Origin: Candidatus Woesearchaeota archaeon
GTDB lineage: Archaea; Nanobdellota; Nanobdellia; Woesearchaeales; ARS49
Reading direction: 5' to 3'
Assembly: GCA_026394935.1 (NCBI GenBank)
Contig: JAPLZR010000076.1
Coordinates: forward strand, 1-5,420
Length of the DNA: 5,420 nt
Positions 1 to 5,420 of the stretch are shown here, piece after piece. The position numbers and the translations under genes were made by a program. A model generated the notes under the pieces. The model saw nothing but the letters and a program-made list of their open reading frames with translations, was not told the DNA's origin and did no database searches. Positions within the stretch are counted from its first letter, which is position 1. Each line of letters begins with the position of its first letter.

Positions 1-14
1 TCTTCCAGTTTCAT
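1..14 (-). CDS. Start of a downstream gene, only four full codons visible
   Basis: ATG at 14-12 is followed by AAA CTG GAA and then the window edge, giving Met-Lys-Leu-Glu. The call rests on AGGAGG 9 nt upstream and on position: 102 nt after the small ORF's stop, beyond the stem-loop and a candidate TATA box. The product cannot be identified. Confidence 0.5.
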
Positions 15-23
15 ATTAAACAA

Positions 24-29
24 CCTCCT
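24..29 (-). promoter_or_regulatory. Strong Shine-Dalgarno for the gene starting at 14
   Basis: AGGAGG lies 9 nt before the ATG at 14. It is the best ribosome-binding match in the window and the main reason for calling a gene start at the window edge. Confidence 0.7.
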
Positions 30-39
30 GTTTCTTATC

Positions 40-47
40 TTTATAAA
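40..47 (-). promoter_or_regulatory. Archaeal-type TATA box, candidate
   Basis: TTTATAAA in an AT-rich context upstream of the gene starting at 14. Archaeal transcription normally begins about 22-27 nt past the box centre, which would be near 17-21. That falls after the Shine-Dalgarno, so either the box is fortuitous or it drives a nearly leaderless transcript. Confidence 0.4.
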
Positions 48-57
48 TTTGATGTTT

Positions 58-116
58 GGCTTCGCAGTCATACCGAGGGGACCTTAACTCCCGGTCCCCT
101 CTCGACCCCTGAAGCC
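58..116 (-). other. Nested G+C-rich stem-loop after the last operon stop codon
   Basis: An outer 6-bp stem (GGCTTC at 58-63 with GAAGCC at 111-116, plus-strand bases) encloses an asymmetric internal loop and a perfect 9-bp inner stem (75-83 with 93-101) with a 9-nt loop. It begins immediately at the stop codon of the small ORF. On the minus strand no U-tract follows, so it is not a standard intrinsic terminator. It could be a 3'-end stabiliser, a processing site or a small structured RNA. An ACA triplet follows the outer stem by 2 nt (55-53), as in archaeal H/ACA guides, but the kink-turn signature is not clear. Confidence 0.55.
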
Positions 117-296
117 TCATGATTTTGTGATTTCTTTGAAATACGTTTTAACAATCCTTTGATACTGCTTTGGAACAAACTTTCGGAAAGTTTGATCAAA
201 AGCGCTCCTAGTCTCGGCTCGAGAAGCATTCCATTGCTGTTTACTTCGTAAACAGGTTAAAGACTCTTCTCTCGCCTCAACAATGTCGCGCATCAT
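117..296 (-). CDS. Small ORF repeating the C-terminal tail of the upstream membrane protein
   Basis: The ORF encodes 59 aa from ATG at 296 (58 aa from the adjacent ATG at 293) and overlaps the 261-aa gene's stop by ATGA. An in-frame TAA at 302-300 closes the frame upstream, so it is not a readthrough extension. There is no membrane helix. Residues 1-33 are charged and unrecognised, with one Cys (15) and one Trp (22). From D34 on it follows the upstream protein: D-x-[ST]-F-x3-[IV] and then an identical 18-residue end, PKQYQRIVKTYFKEITKS. Over those 18 codons 12 differ, and all 12 are synonymous, which strongly suggests the peptide is translated and selected. AAGGAG (313-308) gives a Shine-Dalgarno. 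It may be a soluble competitor or second ligand for whatever binds the tail (inference), or the end of a deleted paralogue that retained its tail. The N-terminal half is dense in palindromes, so that half is less certain as protein. Confidence 0.65.
   Translation of the reverse strand: MMRDIVEAREESLTCLRSKQQWNASRAETRSAFDQTFRKFVPKQYQRIVKTYFKEITKS
177..255. repeat. Cluster of short perfect palindromes within the small ORF
   Basis: Three perfect hairpins, each with a 3-nt loop, lie in 79 bases: 177-193 (7 bp, loop 184-186), 212-224 (5 bp, loop 217-219) and 237-255 (8 bp, loop 245-247). Between them are the palindromes TTTGATCAAA (191-200) and AGCGCT (201-206). The elements are not copies of each other. 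They underlie the N-terminal half of the small ORF. The function is unknown; RNA structure controlling the small ORF or transcript processing is possible. Confidence 0.5.
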
Positions 297-1078
297 GATT
301 TAGTAATCTCCTTGAAATAAGTTTTAACGATGCGCTGGTATTGTTTAGGTATCTGCTCCTCAAAACTCACATCAGCAACAGCCTTGATTTCAGACGGAGC
401 AACCTCGCGAAAAGTTTTATCCTCAGTATCATGAACAGAGCCAATCTCGATATCGCTCTTCAACGGATTAATCTCCAAATCCAACTGCTGCTGACCCAGC
501 TCTGTAACACTCTTATCACCCAAAATCTCGCTCAAATTCTGGCTCTCCTCAAAACGCAGCATTTCCTCATTAATATCATACTCCTGATTAGGCTTGAACT
601 CCTTAAGCTCCTTCATAGCCTCCTTAAAATCAAAAAACTCGATGTGAAACGCGGCAGAACCAATAATCACAAAAGAAATAACCGCCATAACAGCCAACTC
701 CCTTGTCAGCTTGCCAAAATTAATGAAAGAAGAAGTCCTGATTTCCTTCATCTTCTGCAAAACTTCCTGATTCAAAGCATCAATAATCTCATTCTGCTCC
801 TTTGAATTATCAGCAACAGTAATCAACTGCTCACTCAAATTCGGAAATTTCTCCTCAATCTTTGAAAAATTAACATCCTTCAAATTACCACGAGTGTGAA
901 TGAGAGCATAAACAATCGCAGGAACCAAAGCATACCAGGTAGGAAAGGTCAGCACTAAACAGCCAAGCAGGAAAAACATGAAAACGACCAAGGCATCAAT
1001 AACACTATTGAAAAGCACAATCTCAATAACGGCCTGCTTAGCTTCCTTCAACGCATTAACAATAGGTTTTACGGGCAT
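293..1078 (-). CDS. Three-helix membrane protein with conserved C-terminal PKQY tail (DUF4175-like)
   Basis: The ATG at 1078 gives 261 aa. A TTG at 1105 would add nine residues but lies deeper inside the preceding gene. GAAGG (1093-1089) sits 10 nt before the ATG. Helices lie at about 24-44 and 45-62, followed by a cytoplasmic-looking helical region (NFSKIEEKFPNLSEQLITVAD, 70-90) and a third helix at 127-146. That order, two helices, an E-x2-FP-x-L-x2-L-x-T-A-like helix, then a third helix, resembles DUF4175-type proteins found next to VWA genes in bacteria; this is from memory and is tentative. Residues 147-243 are acidic and low in structure. The last 18 residues, PKQYQRIVKTYFKEITKS, look like a P-x2-Y-x2-V-x2-YF tail motif and recur exactly in the next ORF. 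The gene overlaps the coiled-coil gene by 10 nt and the next ORF by ATGA. The role is inferred to be membrane partner of the VWA proteins, with the tail as a docking peptide. Confidence 0.8.
   Translation of the reverse strand: MPVKPIVNALKEAKQAVIEIVLFNSVIDALVVFMFFLLGCLVLTFPTWYALVPAIVYALIHTRGNLKDVNFSKIEEKFPNLSEQLITVADNSKEQNEIIDALNQEVLQKMKEIRTSSFINFGKLTRELAVMAVISFVIIGSAAFHIEFFDFKEAMKELKEFKPNQEYDINEEMLRFEESQNLSEILGDKSVTELGQQQLDLEINPLKSDIEIGSVHDTEDKTFREVAPSEIKAVADVSFEEQIPKQYQRIVKTYFKEITKS
308..313 (-). promoter_or_regulatory. Shine-Dalgarno inside the Lys-Glu codons of the upstream tail
   Basis: AAGGAG encodes the Lys-Glu of the upstream protein's FKEI tail and lies 11 nt before the ATG at 296. 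The same Lys-Glu in the downstream ORF is AAAGAA, with no such motif, which suggests the upstream codons are chosen to start the small ORF. Confidence 0.5.
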
Positions 1079-1590
1079 GTGCACAACGCCTTCGCGGCTA
1101 TACAACTGTTTTTCTCATCTTTATAATCATCACGCTGGTCAATGCAAACATCAACCTCTGTCTGCAAACGGTCATTCTCAAGAGTCAAAGTCTTAACAGC
1201 ATCCTTTTTCGCTTCCAACTCGCCCTGAGTGGACCTCAAAGTAGTCTCAGTAGTATCCAACTCTGTCTCCAACTGCTCCTTAGAACGCTCAAGCTGGACC
1301 TTCTGACCCTCCAACTCCTCCTTTGTAGCCTTCACTTCAGTAAACTTTTCACCAAGCTCAGTCTCACGCTCAACCTTCAAGCTCAACTCGCCCTTAATCT
1401 TGTCCAGCAAAGTCTGCTGTGCCTGCAAGTCCTTTGAAACAGACTGCAGCTGCTGAAGCTTCCCCTGATACTCAGTATTAATCTTCTCAAAATTCATCTG
1501 GAAAAAAATTGTGGCACCAACAAGAGAGGCAGAACTCAACAAAATCAAAAACAACAAAATCATATTCGCATTTTTAGTTATAAAGCCCAT
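1069..1590 (-). CDS. Single-pass membrane coiled-coil protein with Cys-rich tail
   Basis: I do not recognise a named family. The 173-aa protein begins with a short polar leader (MGFITKNAN) and one hydrophobic helix at about 10-31 that lacks a lipobox Cys, so it is a signal anchor rather than a lipoprotein. Residues 35-147 are almost entirely charged heptad-like coiled coil, rich in Glu, Lys, Gln and Leu. The last 25 residues hold four Cys (149, 163, 170, 172), ending CTCP. The ATG is preceded by AGAGGG with 6 nt spacing. The gene starts 61 nt after the 795-aa VWA gene, in a gap with no clear promoter, and its end overlaps the next gene by 10 nt, so it is probably in the same operon. A coiled-coil spacer or oligomerising partner of the VWA proteins is inferred. 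Which side of the membrane the coil lies on is unclear from the flanking charges. Confidence 0.8.
   Translation of the reverse strand: MGFITKNANMILLFLILLSSASLVGATIFFQMNFEKINTEYQGKLQQLQSVSKDLQAQQTLLDKIKGELSLKVERETELGEKFTEVKATKEELEGQKVQLERSKEQLETELDTTETTLRSTQGELEAKKDAVKTLTLENDRLQTEVDVCIDQRDDYKDEKNSCIAAKALCTCP
1089..1093 (-). promoter_or_regulatory. Weak Shine-Dalgarno favouring the ATG at 1078
   Basis: GAAGG lies 10 nt before the ATG at 1078. A GTG at 1084 lies only 4 nt from it, so ATG is the better start. The site is inside the 3' end of the coiled-coil gene. Confidence 0.4.
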
Positions 1591-1596
1591 ATCACA

Positions 1597-1602
1597 CCCT
1601 CT
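1597..1602 (-). promoter_or_regulatory. Shine-Dalgarno for the coiled-coil gene
   Basis: AGAGGG lies 6 nt before the ATG at 1590. It is the only clear signal in the 61-nt gap (1591-1651). I see no convincing TATA box or terminator in that gap. Confidence 0.55.
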
Positions 1603-1651
1603 GCCTGCTGCTTTAGTCTTTGCGGCAGTAGATTAAAATCGGTTCTTATCA

Positions 1652-4039
1652 TCACTCTTTCCTCACAATTCTCCTTATAAATATTTCCAAGAGGAACAAG
1701 ATAATAGCAAGCGAAATGAACGGCCACCTCACATAATCCCTTGAGTTGATAACACGCTTAGCCTTAGTCTTGGCGTGCTCAACAATACCATCAATATCAT
1801 CAGGCATGAAAACCCTGCCACCAGTAGAGCCGGCAATCTTCTCCAGCTCAGAATTCAAGCCAAGACCCTCAAATTCAGTCTCGTAATTAACAGCAAACAA
1901 AGCACCAGCAACAGACTGGAAACCAAGCTGGGAAGGAATAACACTGCCGGAATAAGTATCCTCATCAATCTTGTAAAACACAACATTGGGCGCTTCAGGA
2001 GGAACAGAAGACTTCACAGTAATCTCAGCAGGCTCGTTCAAACGCGTATCCCTAGCATCAACAAAAGAAGCACTCTTCCTTTCAGGATCACCAATAGCCC
2101 AGTTCATAGTACGCGCAATCAAACGCGAATTAGGCTTGCCAAGCAAAGAACCAGCCCACTTAGTGCCATCATCAACACTAAACGCTCCAACACGACCAAG
2201 ACCAAGACGCCAAACAGTCAAAACAGGCTCGCCAGTAGAAGTTGTAGCCAGCAATCTCGCAGCACCCTTAGGAGAAACCTGATTAAACCCATACAAAGTC
2301 GCATTCGGCTCAAAATTCTCAGTAATAAAATGATTCTTGTTCAAAATAACCAGTTCCATCTGACCAGACTTTGCCTCCTGCTCATCAACAGGACCAAACA
2401 AAATCTTCAGTCTAGACTCCTCAGTAGCACGGAAATAAATACCGTTAGTCATCTCAGCAATATCCATCATAATCTGCTCATCAGTAGTAGGACCAACACC
2501 AACAGTGTAAATCTTAATGCCATTATTCGCAGCAAGCTTGGCAGACTCATAAGCAATAGCTGCATTCTGCGTCTTGCCATCACTCAACAAAACAATATTC
2601 TTGCTCCCTGAAAACTGGCTAAGCACGCTAACAGCCTTCATAACACCAGCGCCAATATTAGTGCCGCCACCCCACTTCAACCTGCCAATCAAATCCTCAA
2701 CACCCTGCTTAGAGAAAACAGGACTCGGCTCAGACAACAAGTAAGCCTGCGTGTTAAAAGCAATAATCGCAACACGAGAATCCAGCTTCAAATTATGCAA
2801 AATATCAACAGTAGCAGACTTGGAAAAATCAGCAGTACTGGCAAAACGGCCAAAAGCAGCGCCCTGCGAGCCGGAAACGTCAATCACAATAGCCATCAAA
2901 ACATCACCAGGCTTTTTCTCAGGAGCGCCAACCATAACAGGCAGCAAAGTCTCAAACACTGAATTCCTGTAATTACCCCTGTCAAACGAATTTTCACCAC
3001 CAAAAACAACCAAACCATTCCCATCAGCAACAAAATCATTAATCACATCAGAAACAGGGTCAAGAGTCTTGGCATTAAGGTCGTCAACCACAATAGCATA
3101 ATAATCCTGCAAGTTCTGAGGCAAACTGGCAGAAAGATCAACCTGATACAACTGCTTCAACAAAATCTCCAAAGGACTCGCTTTCTCAGTATACAACAAA
3201 ACCTTTGGCTGAGGAACAACCTTAACAGACTTGTAAAAAACATTATTGTCAGGGAAAAAGTCCTGCACATTAATACTTGCAGTAATACGGTGAGAACCTT
3301 TTGCCAGCTGCCTGGTAAACTGGTAAACATTATCATTCAGAATCTGATCGTAAACAACCTCCTCATCCAACATCACTTTCAGAGGAACAGGAGTGCTTTG
3401 GCCAACATGATTAACAAAAACAGTGAACGTATTATCAGAATTCTCCAAAGTCTTAGAAGGACCAAGCACCTGAACACCAGCATCATTCTTTACCGGAGCC
3501 AGCTTGATAGCGTTGATAGTAGCATTAATCTTGCTGGCATACAAAGCCACATCACCCAAATCAGCACCACTATTAACATTCCCGTCAGACAACAATAAAA
3601 CACTGCCAAAAGGCTGAAGACTGCTCAAAACAGAATCACCCATATTTGAAACAGTACTCGTGCCAACAATCTTAACTTCAGTATTAAGCTTTTTCTGCAA
3701 ACGTTCAGCCAACTGCTGAGAAACATCCTCAAAAACAGCCATAGACGTGCTGTTATCAACCAGCAACTGAATGAAAGGGTCACCCTCAATAGTCTTCTCA
3801 CGCTGAACAAAAGGAGAAGCAAGAGCAATCAGCAAAAGAATCACCAACAGAGTACGCGTAAAATGCAAAAATTTCCTGACCCTGCGCTTCGAAACCTTCA
3901 CAGAAGGCTCCTCTTTCATAACTATGAACTCGTGATGCAAAAGCCAGAAAATCAAAGGAACCAAAATTAAGACGAAAAGCAAAACCCACGGGTATTCCAT
4001 ATGCGCGTACGACCACCTCAAAATATCAGTAACGCTCAT
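1652..4039 (-). CDS. Two-VWA, GATase1-like membrane protein (BatA-type N-terminus)
   Basis: This is a complete protein of 795 aa. Membrane helices lie at about 17-35 and 61-78, separated by a basic linker (SKRRVRK), as in BatA-type N-termini. A first, short VWA follows: DNSTS at 95-99 is the DxSxS metal-site motif and LLLSDG ends at 153. A beta-rich segment comes next (about 190-275). A GATase1-like region begins at KVLLYTE (279) and includes VVDD and VFGGENSF (345-352). A second, fuller VWA is placed inside it: DVSGS at 387-391, GGTNIGAG with Thr460, and LLSDG at 484-488. RLGLGRVGAFSVDDGTKW (611-628) resembles the end of the GATase-like part in bacterial homologues. A final helix spans about 773-791. 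The layout fits a surface-exposed metal-dependent adhesion or assembly protein of the VWA/MoxR-associated class; the substrate is unknown. ATG is preceded by AGGGG at 6 nt and overlaps the upstream stop (ATGA). Confidence 0.85.
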   Translation of the reverse strand: MSVTDILRWSYAHMEYPWVLLFVLILVPLIFWLLHHEFIVMKEEPSVKVSKRRVRKFLHFTRTLLVILLLIALASPFVQREKTIEGDPFIQLLVDNSTSMAVFEDVSQQLAERLQKKLNTEVKIVGTSTVSNMGDSVLSSLQPFGSVLLLSDGNVNSGADLGDVALYASKINATINAIKLAPVKNDAGVQVLGPSKTLENSDNTFTVFVNHVGQSTPVPLKVMLDEEVVYDQILNDNVYQFTRQLAKGSHRITASINVQDFFPDNNVFYKSVKVVPQPKVLLYTEKASPLEILLKQLYQVDLSASLPQNLQDYYAIVVDDLNAKTLDPVSDVINDFVADGNGLVVFGGENSFDRGNYRNSVFETLLPVMVGAPEKKPGDVLMAIVIDVSGSQGAAFGRFASTADFSKSATVDILHNLKLDSRVAIIAFNTQAYLLSEPSPVFSKQGVEDLIGRLKWGGGTNIGAGVMKAVSVLSQFSGSKNIVLLSDGKTQNAAIAYESAKLAANNGIKIYTVGVGPTTDEQIMMDIAEMTNGIYFRATEESRLKILFGPVDEQEAKSGQMELVILNKNHFITENFEPNATLYGFNQVSPKGAARLLATTSTGEPVLTVWRLGLGRVGAFSVDDGTKWAGSLLGKPNSRLIARTMNWAIGDPERKSASFVDARDTRLNEPAEITVKSSVPPEAPNVVFYKIDEDTYSGSVIPSQLGFQSVAGALFAVNYETEFEGLGLNSELEKIAGSTGGRVFMPDDIDGIVEHAKTKAKRVINSRDYVRWPFISLAIILFLLEIFIRRIVRKE

Positions 4040-5420
4040 ACGTCACCCCTATACCTGATGAAAAATATTTCAAAAACGACAAAAAACAAAGCAATGGCAA
4101 GAAGCCAGATATCCCAAGAAAACTCCCTCTTCTCCTTAACAGGCTTCAACTCGTACTCAGTGCTCATCGTGCCAACAGGCTTTTCCAAATTAATATTCGA
4201 TTCAAGCTCGTCAACAAGATTAACAGCAATAACCCGGTCATCCAACTCGTAAACACCAACCTCGTCAAGCACCAAAGCAGCACGCTTAACCGTCTTAGAA
4301 GGCGTCTTAATCTTCTGCTCCCTGTCAAGAATCAAAGTATCACCAGCCTTAAAATTAAGATTCCTAACGTCCTGCTGTTCAGTCACAAACTTCATCAACT
4401 CAGTCCAAAAAATAGGATAATGAGGAACATACTTGAATTCATTGGATTCAGCAATACCATAATAAATCAATTTGCCAGTGCCAACAGGCTTTATTGACAG
4501 GACAGGAACCTTGTTCACACTCGCAATAACACTCTGGTCGCCAACAGTCTCTGCAGCAAAAACAACATCAGCAGTGCCGAAGTCAATGTTTTTTGTAAAG
4601 CGGTTCAGCTGGTCAATAGAAATAACACCGCCATTAGCCTTGCCGGCAAACTTAACAGGCAACAAGCCCTTATAATCAATCTTCTGACTATCGTCCTGCA
4701 CAGCAACAACAACAGCAGCGCCATTTTCAGCAGCCTGCAAAACATTCTCAAAAGTGCCAGGCAAAACCTGCTCCATATCAACATTACTGATAACTATAAC
4801 ATCATAATTACCCTCCTGAATAACAGGAGGCTCTGTCACAGTAACATCAAGCTCTCCAGAAGCCAGCAAAGCATTCCTCAAATAAGTTGAAGCATTATTA
4901 GTAATCAGCAAAACCTTAGCCCTGCCGCCAGCAGGAGCAGAAAGGTACGCAACATTGTCAACAGACAAATCATCATTAATGCCCAATTCTAACTTGGTAA
5001 CACCAGAAGGAGTCTTGAAAGAAAAAGACTCAGTGCCTTTAGCAGGAATTGATAATTTGGTTTGAGAAGAGCCGACAAGCAAAGGAACATCCTGCACTTC
5101 GCTATTATAGTTCTTCACGTAAACAGTAGACTGCTCATTGCCAGCATCCAATTGCACGATTCCAACGTTTCTCCTCGGAGAAGCAATATTGATAAAATCA
5201 ACAACCAAACCCTTGCTTTCCAAAACTTTTTTTGCAATATCAGGATTCTGACCTCCAGTATTGATAAAATCACTGACAACAACAACACGACCTTCCTTCA
5301 AAGCCTCGCCGGCAAGAATAACAGCCTCGCCAATCTTTGAAAGAGTGGACTTAGGCTGCAAAGAATTCAAAAACTTGTAAGCCTCATCTGCAGACGCATC
5401 CTGCAAAGCAATAAAAGGAA
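4036..5420 (-). CDS. BatA/WFA-like VWA membrane protein, 5' end outside the window
   Basis: This reading frame is open through the window edge. The TTG at 5406 is an internal Leu codon, because the frame continues upstream as P-F-I-A without a stop. About 460 residues are visible. Residues 1-75 are the second half of a VWA domain, with a KSTLSKIGEA helix start and a VVVSDF strand in the position of the third metal-site loop. Next come a beta-rich segment and a Rossmann/GATase-like stretch (AKVLLITNN, then YDVIVISN). A late segment carries AVNLVDELES (398-407), a motif typical of the C-terminal part of BatA/aerotolerance-regulator proteins. A single hydrophobic helix follows (435-454) with the basic end RYRGD. 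The missing N-terminus should hold the two-helix BatA anchor and the DxSxS loop. The likely role is a membrane-anchored scaffold or sensor binding protein through VWA; the ligand is unknown. The stop overlaps the next start by ATGA, implying translational coupling. The family call is from remembered motifs, not a search. Confidence 0.8.
   Translation of the reverse strand, partial: PFIALQDASADEAYKFLNSLQPKSTLSKIGEAVILAGEALKEGRVVVVSDFINTGGQNPDIAKKVLESKGLVVDFINIASPRRNVGIVQLDAGNEQSTVYVKNYNSEVQDVPLLVGSSQTKLSIPAKGTESFSFKTPSGVTKLELGINDDLSVDNVAYLSAPAGGRAKVLLITNNASTYLRNALLASGELDVTVTEPPVIQEGNYDVIVISNVDMEQVLPGTFENVLQAAENGAAVVVAVQDDSQKIDYKGLLPVKFAGKANGGVISIDQLNRFTKNIDFGTADVVFAAETVGDQSVIASVNKVPVLSIKPVGTGKLIYYGIAESNEFKYVPHYPIFWTELMKFVTEQQDVRNLNFKAGDTLILDREQKIKTPSKTVKRAALVLDEVGVYELDDRVIAVNLVDELESNINLEKPVGTMSTEYELKPVKEKREFSWDIWLLAIALFFVVFEIFFIRYRGDV
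4046..4050 (-). promoter_or_regulatory. Shine-Dalgarno for the 795-aa VWA gene
   Basis: AGGGG lies 6 nt before the ATG at 4039, inside the last codons of the upstream VWA gene. With the ATGA stop/start overlap it supports coupled translation and fixes the start. Confidence 0.55.

Noticed and set aside
58..116. tRNA or standard terminator at the G+C-rich stem-loop
   Set aside because: There is no T-loop (GTTCRA) or full cloverleaf, and at 59 nt it is too short for a tRNA. No U-run follows on the minus strand, so it is not a typical intrinsic terminator.
341..805. Open frame on the plus strand opposite the three-helix membrane gene
   Set aside because: It is a Leu/Ile/Asn-rich translation with no recognisable domain or plausible ribosome site, and it overlaps a well supported membrane protein.
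1079..1105. TTG at 1105 as start of the three-helix membrane protein
   Set aside because: It would overlap the coiled-coil gene by 37 nt and add a non-hydrophobic leader. The ATG at 1078 has GAAGG at 10 nt and a smaller overlap.
1591..1651. Separate promoter for the coiled-coil gene
   Set aside because: The 61-nt gap has only a Shine-Dalgarno. The TTTTAATC in it is a poor TATA match, and the gap is short enough for one transcript.
1775..2611. Long open frame on the plus strand opposite the 795-aa VWA gene
   Set aside because: Its translation is low-complexity (Asn, Ser, Thr, Arg, Ile) with no domain. The minus-strand frame shows clear VWA and GATase-like motifs, and the plus frame is a by-product of its codon bias.
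5404..5406. TTG at 5406 as start of the first VWA gene
   Set aside because: The frame is open to the window edge and the protein begins mid-VWA, so this is an internal Leu codon of a truncated gene.

Overview
The window is a compact, single-strand operon. Every supportable gene lies on the minus strand, so transcription runs from position 5420 towards position 1. It encodes envelope-anchored von Willebrand factor A (VWA) proteins of the BatA/aerotolerance-regulator type, plus small membrane and coiled-coil partners. The source looks archaeal, possibly a DPANN lineage such as Woesearchaeota. Support for this is a TTTATAAA archaeal-type TATA box before the last gene start, frequent Shine-Dalgarno motifs, overlapping start and stop codons, and a gene set I associate with uncultured archaea. 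No rRNA or informational gene is present, so the taxonomy is weak and a bacterial source is not excluded.

Layout in transcription order: (1) 5420-4036, 5'-truncated BatA/WFA-like protein with the end of a VWA domain, a Rossmann/GATase-like segment and a C-terminal membrane anchor. (2) 4039-1652, a complete 795-aa membrane protein with two N-terminal membrane helices, a short VWA, a GATase1-like fold carrying a second VWA, and a C-terminal helix; it overlaps gene 1 by ATGA. (3) 1590-1069, a 173-aa single-pass coiled-coil protein with a Cys-rich tail. (4) 1078-293, a 261-aa three-helix membrane protein resembling the DUF4175-type partners of VWA loci; it overlaps gene 3 by 10 nt. (5) 296-117, a 59-aa soluble ORF overlapping gene 4 by ATGA, whose last 18 residues are identical to the C-terminus of gene 4. 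(6) 116-58, a G+C-rich nested stem-loop. (7) A TATA box, a strong Shine-Dalgarno and the first codons of another gene at 14-1.

Genes 1-5 are tightly coupled by spacing, and four of the five are membrane-anchored or predicted so. The simplest reading is one membrane complex: two VWA subunits (metal-dependent protein binding), a coiled-coil spacer and a membrane protein whose C-terminal tail is a docking peptide. In bacteria such loci usually sit beside a MoxR AAA+ ATPase and a DUF58 protein. Neither is visible here and both could lie upstream of 5420. The most unusual point is the small fifth ORF, which repeats the tail of gene 4 with 12 of 18 codons changed, all synonymously. That is a strong sign that the tail peptide itself is under selection.
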